The notes beneath the pieces were generated by a model. The model saw only the letters and a list, made by a program, of their open reading frames with translations, made no database searches and had not been told where the DNA came from. This document shows, in pieces, positions 6,515 to 16,178 of a stretch of DNA of 61,093 nucleotides. The stretch comes from UBA817 sp049889215 (GTDB taxonomy: Bacteria > Margulisbacteria > Marinamargulisbacteria > UBA817), in the NCBI GenBank assembly GCA_049889215.1, contig JBMHDV010000034.1, positions 1 through 61,093 of the forward strand, in the 5' to 3' direction. Each line of letters starts with the position of its first letter. Within the stretch, counting starts at the first letter, position 1. Position numbers and translations under genes: made by a program.

Positions 6515-8449
6515 ATGCTAGTCGCTGAACTCATCATTTTAGCAAATGTTCCCCAACGCTACTCGTACCGTGTATCTCCCGAACTTGAACTAAACATTGG
6601 TGATTTTGTTGATATTACGTTTGCTAAACGTAGTCAAATTGGATTAGTTGTTGATCTCGCGCATAAAGATTCTTCTGACTTTTCATTTGAATTATCAGAT
6701 GTGCATCAACGCTCCCAAAAAAGAGCTCCAATTCCAGCTGATTTTATTCCATTTATTGAATGGTTTTCTTCTTATTATTGTGTGTCTGAGTATCGGGCCG
6801 TACAATGCATTGTTGGTGCAAAAAAGCCACGACAAGATGTTTTTAGTTATGATCATCAATGTTCTGATTTGCCCGTACTCTCTAATGATCAAGCATCCGT
6901 TTATGATTCTATTTGTAATAGTGATCATTTAAAGCATGTGCTTCATGGTGTTACTGGAAGCGGCAAAACACAAATTTATGCGTGTTTAATACAGCATGTG
7001 CTTGATCAACAAAAATCAGCCATAATTTTAATTCCAGAGATATCACTCACCCCTCAGTTTACATCCTTTTTTTCTACTTTATTCGAACGTGTAGCGGTTG
7101 TTCATTCTGGGTTAACACCAAAAAACAAGGAAATCATTTGGAACCAGTGTGTTAGAGGTGAAATTGATGTTATTGTTGGTCCTCGATCAGCAATTTTTAT
7201 GCCGCTAACAAATTTAGGTTTAATTATTGTTGATGAAGAACATGACACCAGTTACAAACAAGAGAGTTCGCCTCGTTATTATACCCATGATGTGGTTGAG
7301 TTTCGTGCAAATCAATCCAATGCAACACTCGTTTTTGGTTCTGCGACGCCATCTCTTGTAACTTTTGCTAAAACAACCAATGATGAATTTAAATACCACG
7401 CGTTAACTAAACGCTTTAACGACATTTCAATGCCAAGCGTGCATGTGCTCGACATGGCAACAACTCACCAAAATCGTTTAATCCATGACGATCTACTCGA
7501 ACAAATTGAGCTTATGATTCGCCAGAAAAAACGTATACTTCTTTTGGTTAATCGTCGTGGATATTCCTCGTTTTTAAAGTGCAATGCGTGCGGATCCGTT
7601 CAAGTCTGCCCTGCATGCGAAACAAGTTATACCTATCATTCAGATGGTTATTTTCGTTGTCATCGATGCATGGCAACCAAACGCATGAGTCGCCAGTGTA
7701 AAGATTGTGGTCAACATGACGTTGAATATTATGGGGTTGCCATCCAAAAAGTTGCGGTTGAGCTTCAACGCTTATTTCCCGATGCCACCATCCACCGCAT
7801 TGATCGAGATACAGTAAAGAATTACGAAGAATTAGAATCTGCGCTCAATCATGTTGAACATGCTGATATATTGATTGGCACTCAGATGATCTCCAAGGGG
7901 CATAACTTTTCTAATGTAGCACTGGTTGGCATTATTGGTATTGATACAATGTTAAATTTCCCCGATTTTCGATCGTCTGAACGCATGTTTCAATTATTAA
8001 CTCAGATGGCCGGTCGAGCAGGTCGAGATATATCAGGTACTGATGTTTATATTCAAACATTTCAACCTAACCATTATGTTTTTCCCTTTGTTCAATCCCA
8101 TGATGTGACTGGTTTTTTGCAGCAAGAACATCAATTTCGTGAACCGTTTGGTTATCCTCCATTTCAACAAATGGTCAACGTTATTTTTAGTTCAACAGAC
8201 AATAAAAAGGTAACGGCTCTTTATAACGATATTCACGTGTTTAATTCTGAGGCATCAAAACGCTTGGATATTCGCCCAATTGGTCCCAAAGTTGCTCCGA
8301 TTGAAAAAATAAGCGGTTATTATCGACATAATGTGTTCTATAAAGTACCAAAACAACAAATGCCTGAATTTAAGAAGCTGCTTATCCGATTCCCTAAAAA
8401 AGCGGGGGTTCGTTGTGTTATTGATATTGACCCACAATCCATGTTGTAG
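6515..8449 (+). CDS. priA: Primosomal protein N' (PriA helicase)
   Basis: A replication-restart 3'-5' helicase that reloads the replisome at collapsed forks. At 644 residues it is shorter than the roughly 730-residue E. coli enzyme. Seen in order: an N-terminal DNA-binding region, Walker A GVTGSGKT near residue 147, the DEEH box (VDEEHDTSYKQ), GSATPS, then the zinc-binding cysteine cluster CNACGSVQVCPAC / CHRC / CKDCG, and GTQMISKGHNF and QMAGRAGR in the second helicase lobe. The start at 6515 has a TAAACT hexamer 6 nt upstream and no SD. Confidence 0.95.
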   Translation: MLVAELIILANVPQRYSYRVSPELELNIGDFVDITFAKRSQIGLVVDLAHKDSSDFSFELSDVHQRSQKRAPIPADFIPFIEWFSSYYCVSEYRAVQCIVGAKKPRQDVFSYDHQCSDLPVLSNDQASVYDSICNSDHLKHVLHGVTGSGKTQIYACLIQHVLDQQKSAIILIPEISLTPQFTSFFSTLFERVAVVHSGLTPKNKEIIWNQCVRGEIDVIVGPRSAIFMPLTNLGLIIVDEEHDTSYKQESSPRYYTHDVVEFRANQSNATLVFGSATPSLVTFAKTTNDEFKYHALTKRFNDISMPSVHVLDMATTHQNRLIHDDLLEQIELMIRQKKRILLLVNRRGYSSFLKCNACGSVQVCPACETSYTYHSDGYFRCHRCMATKRMSRQCKDCGQHDVEYYGVAIQKVAVELQRLFPDATIHRIDRDTVKNYEELESALNHVEHADILIGTQMISKGHNFSNVALVGIIGIDTMLNFPDFRSSERMFQLLTQMAGRAGRDISGTDVYIQTFQPNHYVFPFVQSHDVTGFLQQEHQFREPFGYPPFQQMVNVIFSSTDNKKVTALYNDIHVFNSEASKRLDIRPIGPKVAPIEKISGYYRHNVFYKVPKQQMPEFKKLLIRFPKKAGVRCVIDIDPQSML

Positions 8450-8485
8450 CTTGTTTTTTTTCACTTCGTCATTTATTACTAAGGG

Positions 8486-9070
8486 ATGTGGGATCAACGT
8501 TATCAATCATCGGAATATGCTTATGGAGAGTCTCCAAACGATTACCTAAAATCGCAAATTAAACGTTTTAAAAAAGATGCTCATATTCTATTGCCAGCTG
8601 ATGGCGAAGGCCGTAACGGTGTTTTTCTGGCAAGGCAAGGATTTAAGGTGACAACATTTGATCAATCGGCAGTTGGGTGTAAAAAAGCGGAATTGTTAGC
8701 TAAAAAATTTGATGTCGATTTAAGTATTCATCATGATTCATTGAATACCTTTTCATTTTCCGCTTATGATGGGATTATACTTTGCTTTTTCCATTTACCA
8801 CCAAATGATCGGGTCCGACTCCATCATATCTGTCAGCAAGCGCTAAACCCTAATGGCATTCTTGTCCTTAATGGTTTTGACGTGTCGCAACTTCCATTAT
8901 CCTCTGGTGGACCTAAAGATCCGGCGATGTTGTTCACAACAGATATTATTCAAAATGATTTTCAACAACTTTCTATACTGGAGTTATCTCATTATTCTTA
9001 CATGCTTAACGAAGGCCCTTTCCACCAGGGTGCGGCTGAACTTGTTGGCTTTGTTGGTCAAAAACAATAA
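8486..9070 (+). CDS. Class I SAM-dependent methyltransferase (TehB/TPMT-like)
   Basis: A 194-residue soluble methyltransferase. The N-terminus MWDQRYQSSEYAYGESPNDYL matches the opening of TehB-like/thiopurine-methyltransferase-like proteins. The SAM-binding region is ILLPADGEGRNGVFLA (motif I, near residues 35-50) followed by VTTFDQSAVG (the acidic end of beta2). Substrate unknown; this type often acts on small molecules such as tellurite or thiols. An AAGGG directly abuts the ATG and a TATTAC hexamer lies 6 nt before it. It stands between priA and the exchanger gene, each with its own likely promoter. Confidence 0.75.
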   Translation: MWDQRYQSSEYAYGESPNDYLKSQIKRFKKDAHILLPADGEGRNGVFLARQGFKVTTFDQSAVGCKKAELLAKKFDVDLSIHHDSLNTFSFSAYDGIILCFFHLPPNDRVRLHHICQQALNPNGILVLNGFDVSQLPLSSGGPKDPAMLFTTDIIQNDFQQLSILELSHYSYMLNEGPFHQGAAELVGFVGQKQ

Positions 9071-9089
9071 TTTTTTTTAAACTAAATCT

Positions 9090-10010
9090 GTGGTCTCATT
9101 TTTAATTTTTATAATTTCTTTAATTACATTACTTAAATCGGCGGATTGGTTTGTGGATTCGGCAGACTCAATTGCCCGCCACTTAAAATTACCGAGTGTT
9201 ATTATTGGTGCAACCATTGTTGCCTTTGGAACCTCTGCACCAGAGTTATTTGTATCTGGTTTTGCGGCCAACTCAAATCAACCGGATGTTATTTTTGGTA
9301 ATATTTTTGGTAGTAACATTGCAAATACATGTTTGATTTTTGGTTTGGCCATTGCAATATGTGTTTGCCGTTCATCAAAATTTTTGATTTCACAACTTCG
9401 TGACAATTTGTACGCAACTCTGATTTATGCGGGTGTTTTTATATTCATCCCTGCATCTCGTCCATTAGCAACATGTTTATTGATTTTGTTTTTTGCTTAT
9501 CAATTATATTTATTAAATTCTGTTACAAAGCAAGGTGAAGATGCGCCCCCATCAACCTCCCTATCCGCATCCATTGGATTGTTTGTATTGTCTTTAATCC
9601 TATTGATTTTTAGTTCTAAGTTTTTGGTTAATTCGATTGTTTCCATTGCAATAATCTTTGGTGTTTCTAAAATGTTTTTATCAATATTCTTGGTCGCATT
9701 TGGGACATCATTACCAGAATTAATCACCACGATTCGCTTTGTTAAAAAAGGGCATTTAGGTATTGTCATCGGCAATGTTTTTGGATCAAATTTATTTAAT
9801 TTATGTTTTGTATTACCGATTGGATGGTTGGTTCGACCGGTATCCTTCATGCCAGATTTTTATACCGAGATTAGTCTTTTGTTAGGTTTGAAACTTGCCC
9901 TTTTTCTTTACTTAAAGTTTAAAGGCGAACTCCCTAAATCTATTGGCTATATTTTTATATTCATCTATTTCTTTTATTTAATTATTCGGTATCAAATTTC
10001 TCTTCTTTAA
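9090..10010 (+). CDS. Sodium/calcium exchanger family protein (CaCA, YrbG-like)
   Basis: A 306-residue inner-membrane antiporter with about ten hydrophobic segments. The two inverted alpha-repeats that define the family are clear: GATIVAFGTSAPEL near residues 42-55 followed by GNIFGSNIANT, and FLVAFGTSLPELITT near 202-216 followed by GNVFGSNLFN. The paired acidic residues of the PEL motifs bind the cations. The start is GTG at 9090 with a TAAACT hexamer 6 nt upstream and no SD, another leaderless candidate. Confidence 0.92.
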   Translation: MVSFLIFIISLITLLKSADWFVDSADSIARHLKLPSVIIGATIVAFGTSAPELFVSGFAANSNQPDVIFGNIFGSNIANTCLIFGLAIAICVCRSSKFLISQLRDNLYATLIYAGVFIFIPASRPLATCLLILFFAYQLYLLNSVTKQGEDAPPSTSLSASIGLFVLSLILLIFSSKFLVNSIVSIAIIFGVSKMFLSIFLVAFGTSLPELITTIRFVKKGHLGIVIGNVFGSNLFNLCFVLPIGWLVRPVSFMPDFYTEISLLLGLKLALFLYLKFKGELPKSIGYIFIFIYFFYLIIRYQISLL

Positions 10011-10072
10011 AAGTGGCTTAAAATTGGTTAAACTAGATGTATTCTTTCAATAGTTGAATGAGGAGGCCTGCA

Positions 10073-10876
10073 ATGGGTTTGATGACAGATAAAAAAGGAA
10101 TTATTTTTGGAGTTAGTAACAAACGTGGTATTGGATATGCAATAGCGCAAAAGTTACATGAAGAAGGTGCTGAAATTGCATTTACTTATGCGGGTGATAT
10201 CATGAAAGATCGCGTGACGCCATTGGCTGAAGCTATGAATGCAAAGATGATTTCACCGTGTGATGTTACAAATGATAGTGATATTGATCGTGTTGTAACT
10301 GAGTTCACTCAAACCTACGGCTCATGTGATTTTATCATTCATGCTGTTGCATTTGCTAATCGTGAAGATTTAGAGGGAGATTTTTCGAATGTGAGTCGAG
10401 ATGGTTGGAATACTGCGATGGATGTCAGCGCGTATTCGTTTGTTTCGATTGCTAATAAATTTAAGGCACATTTATCAGACAATGCATCACTAATTGCTCT
10501 ATCATATTTAGGTGGTGAACGGTCAGTTCCAAATTATAACGTTATGGGAGTTGCCAAGGCTGCATTAGAAGCCTCTGTTCGTTATCTTGCGGCTGAATTT
10601 GGTGAAATTGGTGCCAGAGTAAATGCAATTTCAGCTGGTCCAGTAAAAACACTTGCAGCCAAAGGCATTACGGGGTTTGATATTCTATTAAAAGTAAATG
10701 CAGCAAGAGCCCCAATGAAGCGTAATGTAACGTTAGATGAGGTTGGTAATTCTGGCTTGTATTTATGTAGTGATTTGTCTTCAGGTGTGACTGGTGAAAT
10801 TCATCATGTGGATTGTGGCTATCATTCGATAGCAACCAGTAGAGAAGATGCAAAAATTATCGGCATTAACGCTTAA
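10073..10876 (+). CDS. fabI: Enoyl-ACP reductase (NADH), FabI
   Basis: Catalyses the last reduction of each fatty-acid elongation cycle. I start it at the ATG at 10073 because AGGAGG at 10061-10066 lies 6 nt before it; an in-frame ATG at 10058 contains the SD itself. The protein of 267 residues shows the cofactor motif FGVSNKRGIGYAIA, SLIALSYLGGER, and the FabI-type catalytic pair Y-x6-K in YNVMGVAK, then AISAGPVKTLAA and a C-terminal GEIHHVDCGY. The next gene starts inside its last 29 nt. A second, FabL-like reductase lies at 21.8 kb. Confidence 0.94.
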   Translation: MGLMTDKKGIIFGVSNKRGIGYAIAQKLHEEGAEIAFTYAGDIMKDRVTPLAEAMNAKMISPCDVTNDSDIDRVVTEFTQTYGSCDFIIHAVAFANREDLEGDFSNVSRDGWNTAMDVSAYSFVSIANKFKAHLSDNASLIALSYLGGERSVPNYNVMGVAKAALEASVRYLAAEFGEIGARVNAISAGPVKTLAAKGITGFDILLKVNAARAPMKRNVTLDEVGNSGLYLCSDLSSGVTGEIHHVDCGYHSIATSREDAKIIGINA

Positions 10877-12275
10877 ATTTTTCCAAAATCTTTCAACCTA
10901 TACAATTTCTTTTCAAGCAGTAAATATTTACTTGCGGTTATTGGGATTAATATCCGTCTTTATTTTTATAAGTTTATGGATTCAAGCGCCTGATTTACTT
11001 CAGCTCATCCCTCCTCAAAACAAAATTAGTCCAAATCAGTTTCTTCCAGTTTATATATTTTACTGGCTACCTTTTGATACAATCCTTTATGTTATAATTT
11101 TGGGGATTGCGTTGAGTACTCTTCTAATAGTTGGTTTAATTCCTTTTTACTTACTTATTATTTTAGCGATTATATATTATTCGTTAATCTCATCGTTTTC
11201 TTTTTTTTTAAACTATCAATGGGACATCTTATTTTATGAAATATTAATTCTTTCTTTGTTTTTATTTCACCCGAAAACAGTCTTTTTTTCGAGACGATCA
11301 TTTTTCGCACCACTATTTGTTTCTTTGTTGCCAATGACTCTTTTAATGGTTCGTCTTTTTTACCATTCAGCATTAGTAAAGGTTATGAGTCGAAGTTTTT
11401 ACTGGCTATCCTTTCGAGCGATTGAAGTACATTTGTTTTCTCAACCTCTACCCCACTGGTTTTCTTATTCTTTTTTAAAAACGATTATTCAATTAAATTT
11501 AACAACATTATTATCTTATGGTGTATTTATTATCGAATTTATTGTTCCGTTTGCTTTATTAATCCCTAAAACCAGACGAATTGCTGCATTATCCTTAATT
11601 CTTTTTCAATTTTCATTAATTTTAACGGGTAATTTTGGCTTCTTTAATTTTTTAGTTATGGTGCCTCTAATCCTGTGTTTTTTAGTTTCGACTTCCTTCA
11701 ATCAAATACAATTTTCCACATCTCCTATTCGTATTGCTTATTTAACTTTATTGTTAATTTTCACCATCAATTCTGTTGCAGTTATATTCAAAGATAAATA
11801 CGAAAAACTGCCGTTGTCCAATCAATTATTTGCGTCATTTCGGCTATTTAATCATTATGGTCTTTTTGCTCGGATGACAGATCAACAAATGAAATTCAAT
11901 GTTTATTTGCGGCGTACTGATTCTGAGGACACCTATCCTATTTTTTTCAAATATTATGACGATAATGGATACCCTGACTTGACGTTTCTTGGCCCATACA
12001 TGCCCCGCATTCGTTGGCAACTTTGGTTTAAATTTTTATCTATTAATCATCCATACCCAAACTGGATGCAGATATTTATGACACAAGCGCTTTCAGGCAC
12101 GCTTAATTTACCTTCATTTGTTCGTTACTATCCAACAGCCAATCAGCCATATGATGCTATTGATATTTGTTATACGCCGATCATGTTTGATTTAGATGCT
12201 AAAAGTGGTGCCTCACCATGGACATCATTTGGTGATGGAACCTGTCATTCATTTACGGAATTTAACTTGAGATAA
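10848..12275 (+). CDS. Lipase maturation factor (LMF1) family membrane protein
   Basis: A 475-residue multi-pass protein. It has around eight hydrophobic segments up to residue 310, then a soluble C-terminal domain. Family-like features are YQWDILFYEI near 124-133, a region with VKVMSRSFYWL followed by QPLPHWF near 202-208, FIVPFALLIP, the loop LTGNFGFFN, and a late RIRWQLWFKFL. LMF1 is an ER protein for lipase folding in animals; bacterial homologues exist with no established role. It overlaps fabI by 29 nt, suggesting translational coupling. The start choice is uncertain. Confidence 0.7.
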   Translation: MQKLSALTLKFFQNLSTYTISFQAVNIYLRLLGLISVFIFISLWIQAPDLLQLIPPQNKISPNQFLPVYIFYWLPFDTILYVIILGIALSTLLIVGLIPFYLLIILAIIYYSLISSFSFFLNYQWDILFYEILILSLFLFHPKTVFFSRRSFFAPLFVSLLPMTLLMVRLFYHSALVKVMSRSFYWLSFRAIEVHLFSQPLPHWFSYSFLKTIIQLNLTTLLSYGVFIIEFIVPFALLIPKTRRIAALSLILFQFSLILTGNFGFFNFLVMVPLILCFLVSTSFNQIQFSTSPIRIAYLTLLLIFTINSVAVIFKDKYEKLPLSNQLFASFRLFNHYGLFARMTDQQMKFNVYLRRTDSEDTYPIFFKYYDDNGYPDLTFLGPYMPRIRWQLWFKFLSINHPYPNWMQIFMTQALSGTLNLPSFVRYYPTANQPYDAIDICYTPIMFDLDAKSGASPWTSFGDGTCHSFTEFNLR

Positions 12276-12302
12276 CGGAGCTCAGCTGCTAGTATAACCA
12301 GC

Positions 12303-13577
12303 ATGACATTTACCTTGCCAAGAGGAACTCAGGATATTTTGCCAGAAGATATACCAAAGTGGCATCTTATTGAACAAACAGCTCGCAACTTGTTTTCTAC
12401 TTACAATTTTAAAGAGATTAGAACCCCAATTTTTGAGAACACCAATGTTTTCGCCAGAGGCATGGGTGAAAACTCAGAAATGTTTAATAAAGAAATGTAT
12501 ACATTTGAAGACAAAGGTCAACGTTCGTTAACATTGCGTCCAGAAGGAACTGCAGCTGTAACTCGTTCTAATATAATGCATTCTCTTTATAAAAAAATGA
12601 ATCCATTAAAATTATATTATATTGGTCCCTTTTTTCGCTATGAGCGACCTCAAGCTGGTCGGTATCGTCAATTTCATCAAATTGGTATTGAATACATTGG
12701 AGAACCCTCTCCGTATGCGGATGCAGAGGTTATTGCGCTTGGTTATCATCTATTTGAATCACTGGGCATTACAGATTTAAAAGTATGTATTAATTCAGTG
12801 GGTTGCGAAGTTTCTCGACCAGTTATTGAAGAAATGGTTAAACAGTTTTTAGCAAGCAATTTAGGCCGATTGCCAGATTATATTCAAGATAAGTTTCATG
12901 ATGACCCTTTACGAATATTAGACTCCAAGGATGAGGCTGTGCAGGCGTGCATTGCTGGAATGCCAGATATAAAACAAGCATTGACACAAGAATCTAAAGA
13001 TCATTTTTTTAGTGTGTTACAACATTTAGATGAAATGAAAATCCCATATCAAGTTACTAACAACTTAGTTCGAGGACTTGAATATTATACAGAAACAGTT
13101 TTTGAAATCGTTTCTGACCATTTGGGGGCACAAAGCACTGTTTGTGGAGGAGGTCGTTACAATAACTTATCAAAAGAGCTTGGTGGACCTGATTTGCCAG
13201 CATTTGGTTTTGGCTTTGGGATTGAACGGACAATTATGCTTTTGGATCATTTAAAAAAGGAATTCGATCAATCAATTGATATTTATTTTATTCCATTGGA
13301 TATGTTAGCTAGAGACCATTTATTTTATTTAATGAATAAATTGCGTGGCTATAATATCTCATGTGAAATTGGTTATACAGACAATTTAAAAAACCAATTA
13401 AAGCGCGCCAATAAATTAAATGCTAAACGTGTTGTTATTATTGGTGAAGAAGAACGTGAATCAAAAACAGCCCAATATAAAGACATGCTTACCCGAACTC
13501 AAGAAATCATCCCATCTGATCAATTGGTTGAGATTATTATTAATGATTTTGATGTGAATGAGTTGCAAATCGCATGA
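12303..13577 (+). CDS. hisS: Histidyl-tRNA synthetase
   Basis: A class II aminoacyl-tRNA synthetase of 424 residues that charges tRNA-His. Motif 2 is seen around YIGPFFRYERPQAGRYRQFHQ; the histidine-specific segments LVRGLEYYTETVFE and GGGRYNNL and motif 3 around GFGFGIERTIML are intact, followed by the anticodon-binding domain from about residue 330. TATAAC or TAGTAT hexamers lie within 4-8 nt of the ATG and there is no SD. Its last 4 nt overlap the start of hisA, placing charging and synthesis of histidine in one transcript. Confidence 0.97.
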   Translation: MTFTLPRGTQDILPEDIPKWHLIEQTARNLFSTYNFKEIRTPIFENTNVFARGMGENSEMFNKEMYTFEDKGQRSLTLRPEGTAAVTRSNIMHSLYKKMNPLKLYYIGPFFRYERPQAGRYRQFHQIGIEYIGEPSPYADAEVIALGYHLFESLGITDLKVCINSVGCEVSRPVIEEMVKQFLASNLGRLPDYIQDKFHDDPLRILDSKDEAVQACIAGMPDIKQALTQESKDHFFSVLQHLDEMKIPYQVTNNLVRGLEYYTETVFEIVSDHLGAQSTVCGGGRYNNLSKELGGPDLPAFGFGFGIERTIMLLDHLKKEFDQSIDIYFIPLDMLARDHLFYLMNKLRGYNISCEIGYTDNLKNQLKRANKLNAKRVVIIGEEERESKTAQYKDMLTRTQEIIPSDQLVEIIINDFDVNELQIA

Positions 13578-14296
13578 CATTTCGATTAATACCTGCCATT
13601 GATATTATTGAGGGACAATTGGTTCGTTTGTACAAAGGCGACTATAACCAACAAACAACGTATGCAAAAAGTCCTGTTGAGATGGCACAAGAGTACCAAG
13701 AAATGGGATTTGATCACATTCATGTTGTAGATCTTAATGGTGCCAAGGATGGTGAACTTACGAATTTAGAGACCATAAAATCCATTACAAGCATCCCTGG
13801 CTTATCTGTTCAAGTTGGTGGAGGTGTTCGATCAATTGATCATGTTGATGCACTTATTCAAGCCAATGTGTCAGCAGTTATTATTGGATCATTATGGGTG
13901 AAAGACTTTTCATTGGCCGCTTCAATCGCAAGACAGTTTCATAATAAGATTATTGCTGGCTTAGATGTTCATGGTTTAACACTAGCAACTCATGGCTGGA
14001 CAGAAACATCTACAATTCAACTCAATGATATTATGTCACAGTTGTCCGATTTAGATTTACATTCAATTGTTACAACGGATATTTCAAAAGATGGTACATT
14101 TCAAGGCCCAAATATTGATTTATATAAACAAATGTTACCTATGACGAACCACCCAATCATTGCTTCTGGAGGTGTATCGACAATTGATGATGTGATTGCC
14201 CTAAAAAAGTTAAATGCCCCAAATTTAACTGGCTGTATTGTTGGTAAAGCCATCATTGAAGGCAGAATCACTACGGCTGATTTAGTAAAGCTTTAA
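13574..14296 (+). CDS. hisA: ProFAR isomerase (HisA)
   Basis: The 240-residue TIM-barrel isomerase of histidine biosynthesis, acting just before HisF/HisH. The N-terminal LIPAIDI carries the catalytic aspartate, VGGGVRS and GLDVHG line the barrel, TDISKDGT carries the second acidic residue, and IASGGVST binds phosphate. It overlaps hisS by 4 nt and the antiporter gene by 1 nt (TAATG). Its pathway partner hisF is 37 kb away with fmt. Confidence 0.95.
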   Translation: MTFRLIPAIDIIEGQLVRLYKGDYNQQTTYAKSPVEMAQEYQEMGFDHIHVVDLNGAKDGELTNLETIKSITSIPGLSVQVGGGVRSIDHVDALIQANVSAVIIGSLWVKDFSLAASIARQFHNKIIAGLDVHGLTLATHGWTETSTIQLNDIMSQLSDLDLHSIVTTDISKDGTFQGPNIDLYKQMLPMTNHPIIASGGVSTIDDVIALKKLNAPNLTGCIVGKAIIEGRITTADLVKL

Positions 14297-15489
14297 TGAA
14301 CATCTTACTTCTCTTCGGAATTATTTTATTTAGTACAGTTGCAATTAGTTTCTTATTTATTCGGTTGCGATTGCCGCAAGTCATTGGGCATATTCTTGTT
14401 GGTGTTTTATTGGGACAATCATTTTTAAATGTCATTACCCCAGACATGGTCAGTGATTTAACAATGGTAACGTATTTTGCTCTTGGTTTAATCGGCTTCA
14501 CAATTGGCGGGGAATTACGTTGGGCTCGAATAAAACGTTTTGGAGCATCAATACTAATTATTACTTTTTTCGAAACGTTTATTACGTCTCTTGTCGTATT
14601 CACAGCAACATATCTTTTAACTAAAAATCTGGCTATTGCACTTGTATTGGGTGGTTTGGCTTGTGCAACTGCCCCTGGTGGTACGACCAATGTGATTCAA
14701 GAGTATAAAGCACGTGGTCAATTAACATCCACATTGTATGGTGTTGTTGGTGCTGACGATGCTTTCGCGATTGTCTTATTTTCTATTTTTTCCGGCGTAG
14801 CAAAAGTGATTGTTGGGGTATCAACTAATTTGAATATGATGTCAATCTTAGCGCATATGATATCTGATATTGGTGGTGCATTTATTCTTGGGATTGTTTT
14901 AGGGCTCTTTTTTTCATTTTTAACTTTAAATATTCGAAGTCTCGATGTTCGTAACTTATTATCAATTATTGCAATTCTCATCTGTTCTGGATGTGCAGTT
15001 TCATTTAATGTTTCTCTGATTCTTTCAACGATGGTCATGGGAATAATTATCGGTAATATTCGACCACATCGAGCACGTTCAAACTTTAGTTCCTTATCAA
15101 CTATTTCTACTCCAATATACATGTTGTTTTTTGTTTTGATTGGGGCCCGCCTTGATGTTGGCCTGTTACTTATTATGGGGCCGATTGGTTTGACCTACTT
15201 CTTATTTCGAACGATTGGTAAATACTTTGGGGCCTTTATTGGTGCTTATCTTGCAAATGTCCCAGATAAAGTTCGTCAAAATATTGGATTGTGTCTTTTT
15301 TCGCAAGCGGGTGTGGCCATTGGACTAGCCATTTCATTGGACATTGAATGGTCTCAGTATGGATCTGAAGCCGCAACACTTGCTACATCTGTTGTAACAA
15401 TTGTTACTGCATCAACATTAATTTTTCAAATTATTGGTCCAATTTTAACAAAGTATGCACTAACAAAAGCTAATGAAACTCATGTATAA
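14296..15489 (+). CDS. CPA2-type cation:proton antiporter
   Basis: A 397-residue inner-membrane protein with about 12 hydrophobic helices of the Kef/NapA (CPA2) class. Seen: LPQVIGHILVGVLLGQ near residues 29-44, the ion-binding-type GADDAFAIVLFS near 150-161, and GLCLFSQAGVAIGLA near 332-346. No RCK or TrkA regulatory domain is attached. The start shares one base with the hisA stop, and it is followed 14 bp later by a DUF47/PhoU-like gene, so antiporter and accessory protein probably act together. Confidence 0.85.
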   Translation: MNILLLFGIILFSTVAISFLFIRLRLPQVIGHILVGVLLGQSFLNVITPDMVSDLTMVTYFALGLIGFTIGGELRWARIKRFGASILIITFFETFITSLVVFTATYLLTKNLAIALVLGGLACATAPGGTTNVIQEYKARGQLTSTLYGVVGADDAFAIVLFSIFSGVAKVIVGVSTNLNMMSILAHMISDIGGAFILGIVLGLFFSFLTLNIRSLDVRNLLSIIAILICSGCAVSFNVSLILSTMVMGIIIGNIRPHRARSNFSSLSTISTPIYMLFFVLIGARLDVGLLLIMGPIGLTYFLFRTIGKYFGAFIGAYLANVPDKVRQNIGLCLFSQAGVAIGLAISLDIEWSQYGSEAATLATSVVTIVTASTLIFQIIGPILTKYALTKANETHV

Positions 15490-15503
15490 TAAAGGATATT
15501 ACT

Positions 15504-16178
15504 ATGTTTGATAAATATTTTGGTTTTTTAAGATCTCATGATGAGGACTCTATTATTAATTCTTTACTTGATCACTCACGTGTTGATTTAGAGGAACTTA
15601 TAATATTGGACAAAATGCTTAAAATTTTGATTAATGATGATACAGGCGACATGACAATGCTTCATGATCAATTACAACAAGTAAATACTGAAAATACTAA
15701 AACATTTGAAACTGTTACAGATCACATTATTCAATCAAATTTTGATTTCCAAAAGCAATATGATTTATTACGTCTCCAACAACGTATTGATTCTGTTTCA
15801 GGATTGATAATTTCTACATCAAAGCGTCTATTAATTATAAAAAATATACAGACTGAGGTTCCTAAACCTTTGCATCATAAACTTAAGAAAATTGTTTCAC
15901 TCACCATTGATTCTCAGCACACATTTATAAAGTCTGTTGAAAGGTTTCAGTCTTCTCGACGTGACGTTATTAAGCTTATACATAAGGCTGAAGAACAGCA
16001 ACACATGGTTGAAAATGCACGTTCAGAATCACTTCAGCAACTTTTTTTAATCGCAAATGAGGGCCAGCTTCGTTTAGGTGATTGTGCAGCATTAGAAGGT
16101 TTGATAGAAAACTTTGAAGCTATTTCCGAATCAATTAAAGCCGCAACAACATCACTTGATTGGTTGTTATTAAATTAA
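15504..16178 (+). CDS. PhoU/DUF47-like helical protein
   Basis: A 224-residue all-helical cytosolic protein with no membrane segment. The arrangement of long amphipathic helices, the opening MFDKYFGFL and the central DLLRLQQRIDSVSGLIISTSKRL resemble DUF47 proteins, the PhoU relatives that accompany Pit-type phosphate transporters. Here the neighbour is a CPA2 antiporter 14 bp upstream, so a regulatory role on that antiporter is inferred. An AAAGGA SD precedes the ATG. The stop overlaps the convergent nfu gene by 4 nt (shared TTAA). Confidence 0.6.
   Translation: MFDKYFGFLRSHDEDSIINSLLDHSRVDLEELIILDKMLKILINDDTGDMTMLHDQLQQVNTENTKTFETVTDHIIQSNFDFQKQYDLLRLQQRIDSVSGLIISTSKRLLIIKNIQTEVPKPLHHKLKKIVSLTIDSQHTFIKSVERFQSSRRDVIKLIHKAEEQQHMVENARSESLQQLFLIANEGQLRLGDCAALEGLIENFEAISESIKAATTSLDWLLLN

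Noticed and set aside
9500..9850. Antisense open frame opposite the Na/Ca exchanger
   Set aside because: Lies wholly inside a confident gene; no start signal of its own.
14271..15122. Two antisense open frames opposite the antiporter
   Set aside because: They mirror a well-supported membrane protein and have no family-like content; typical shadows of hydrophobic codons.
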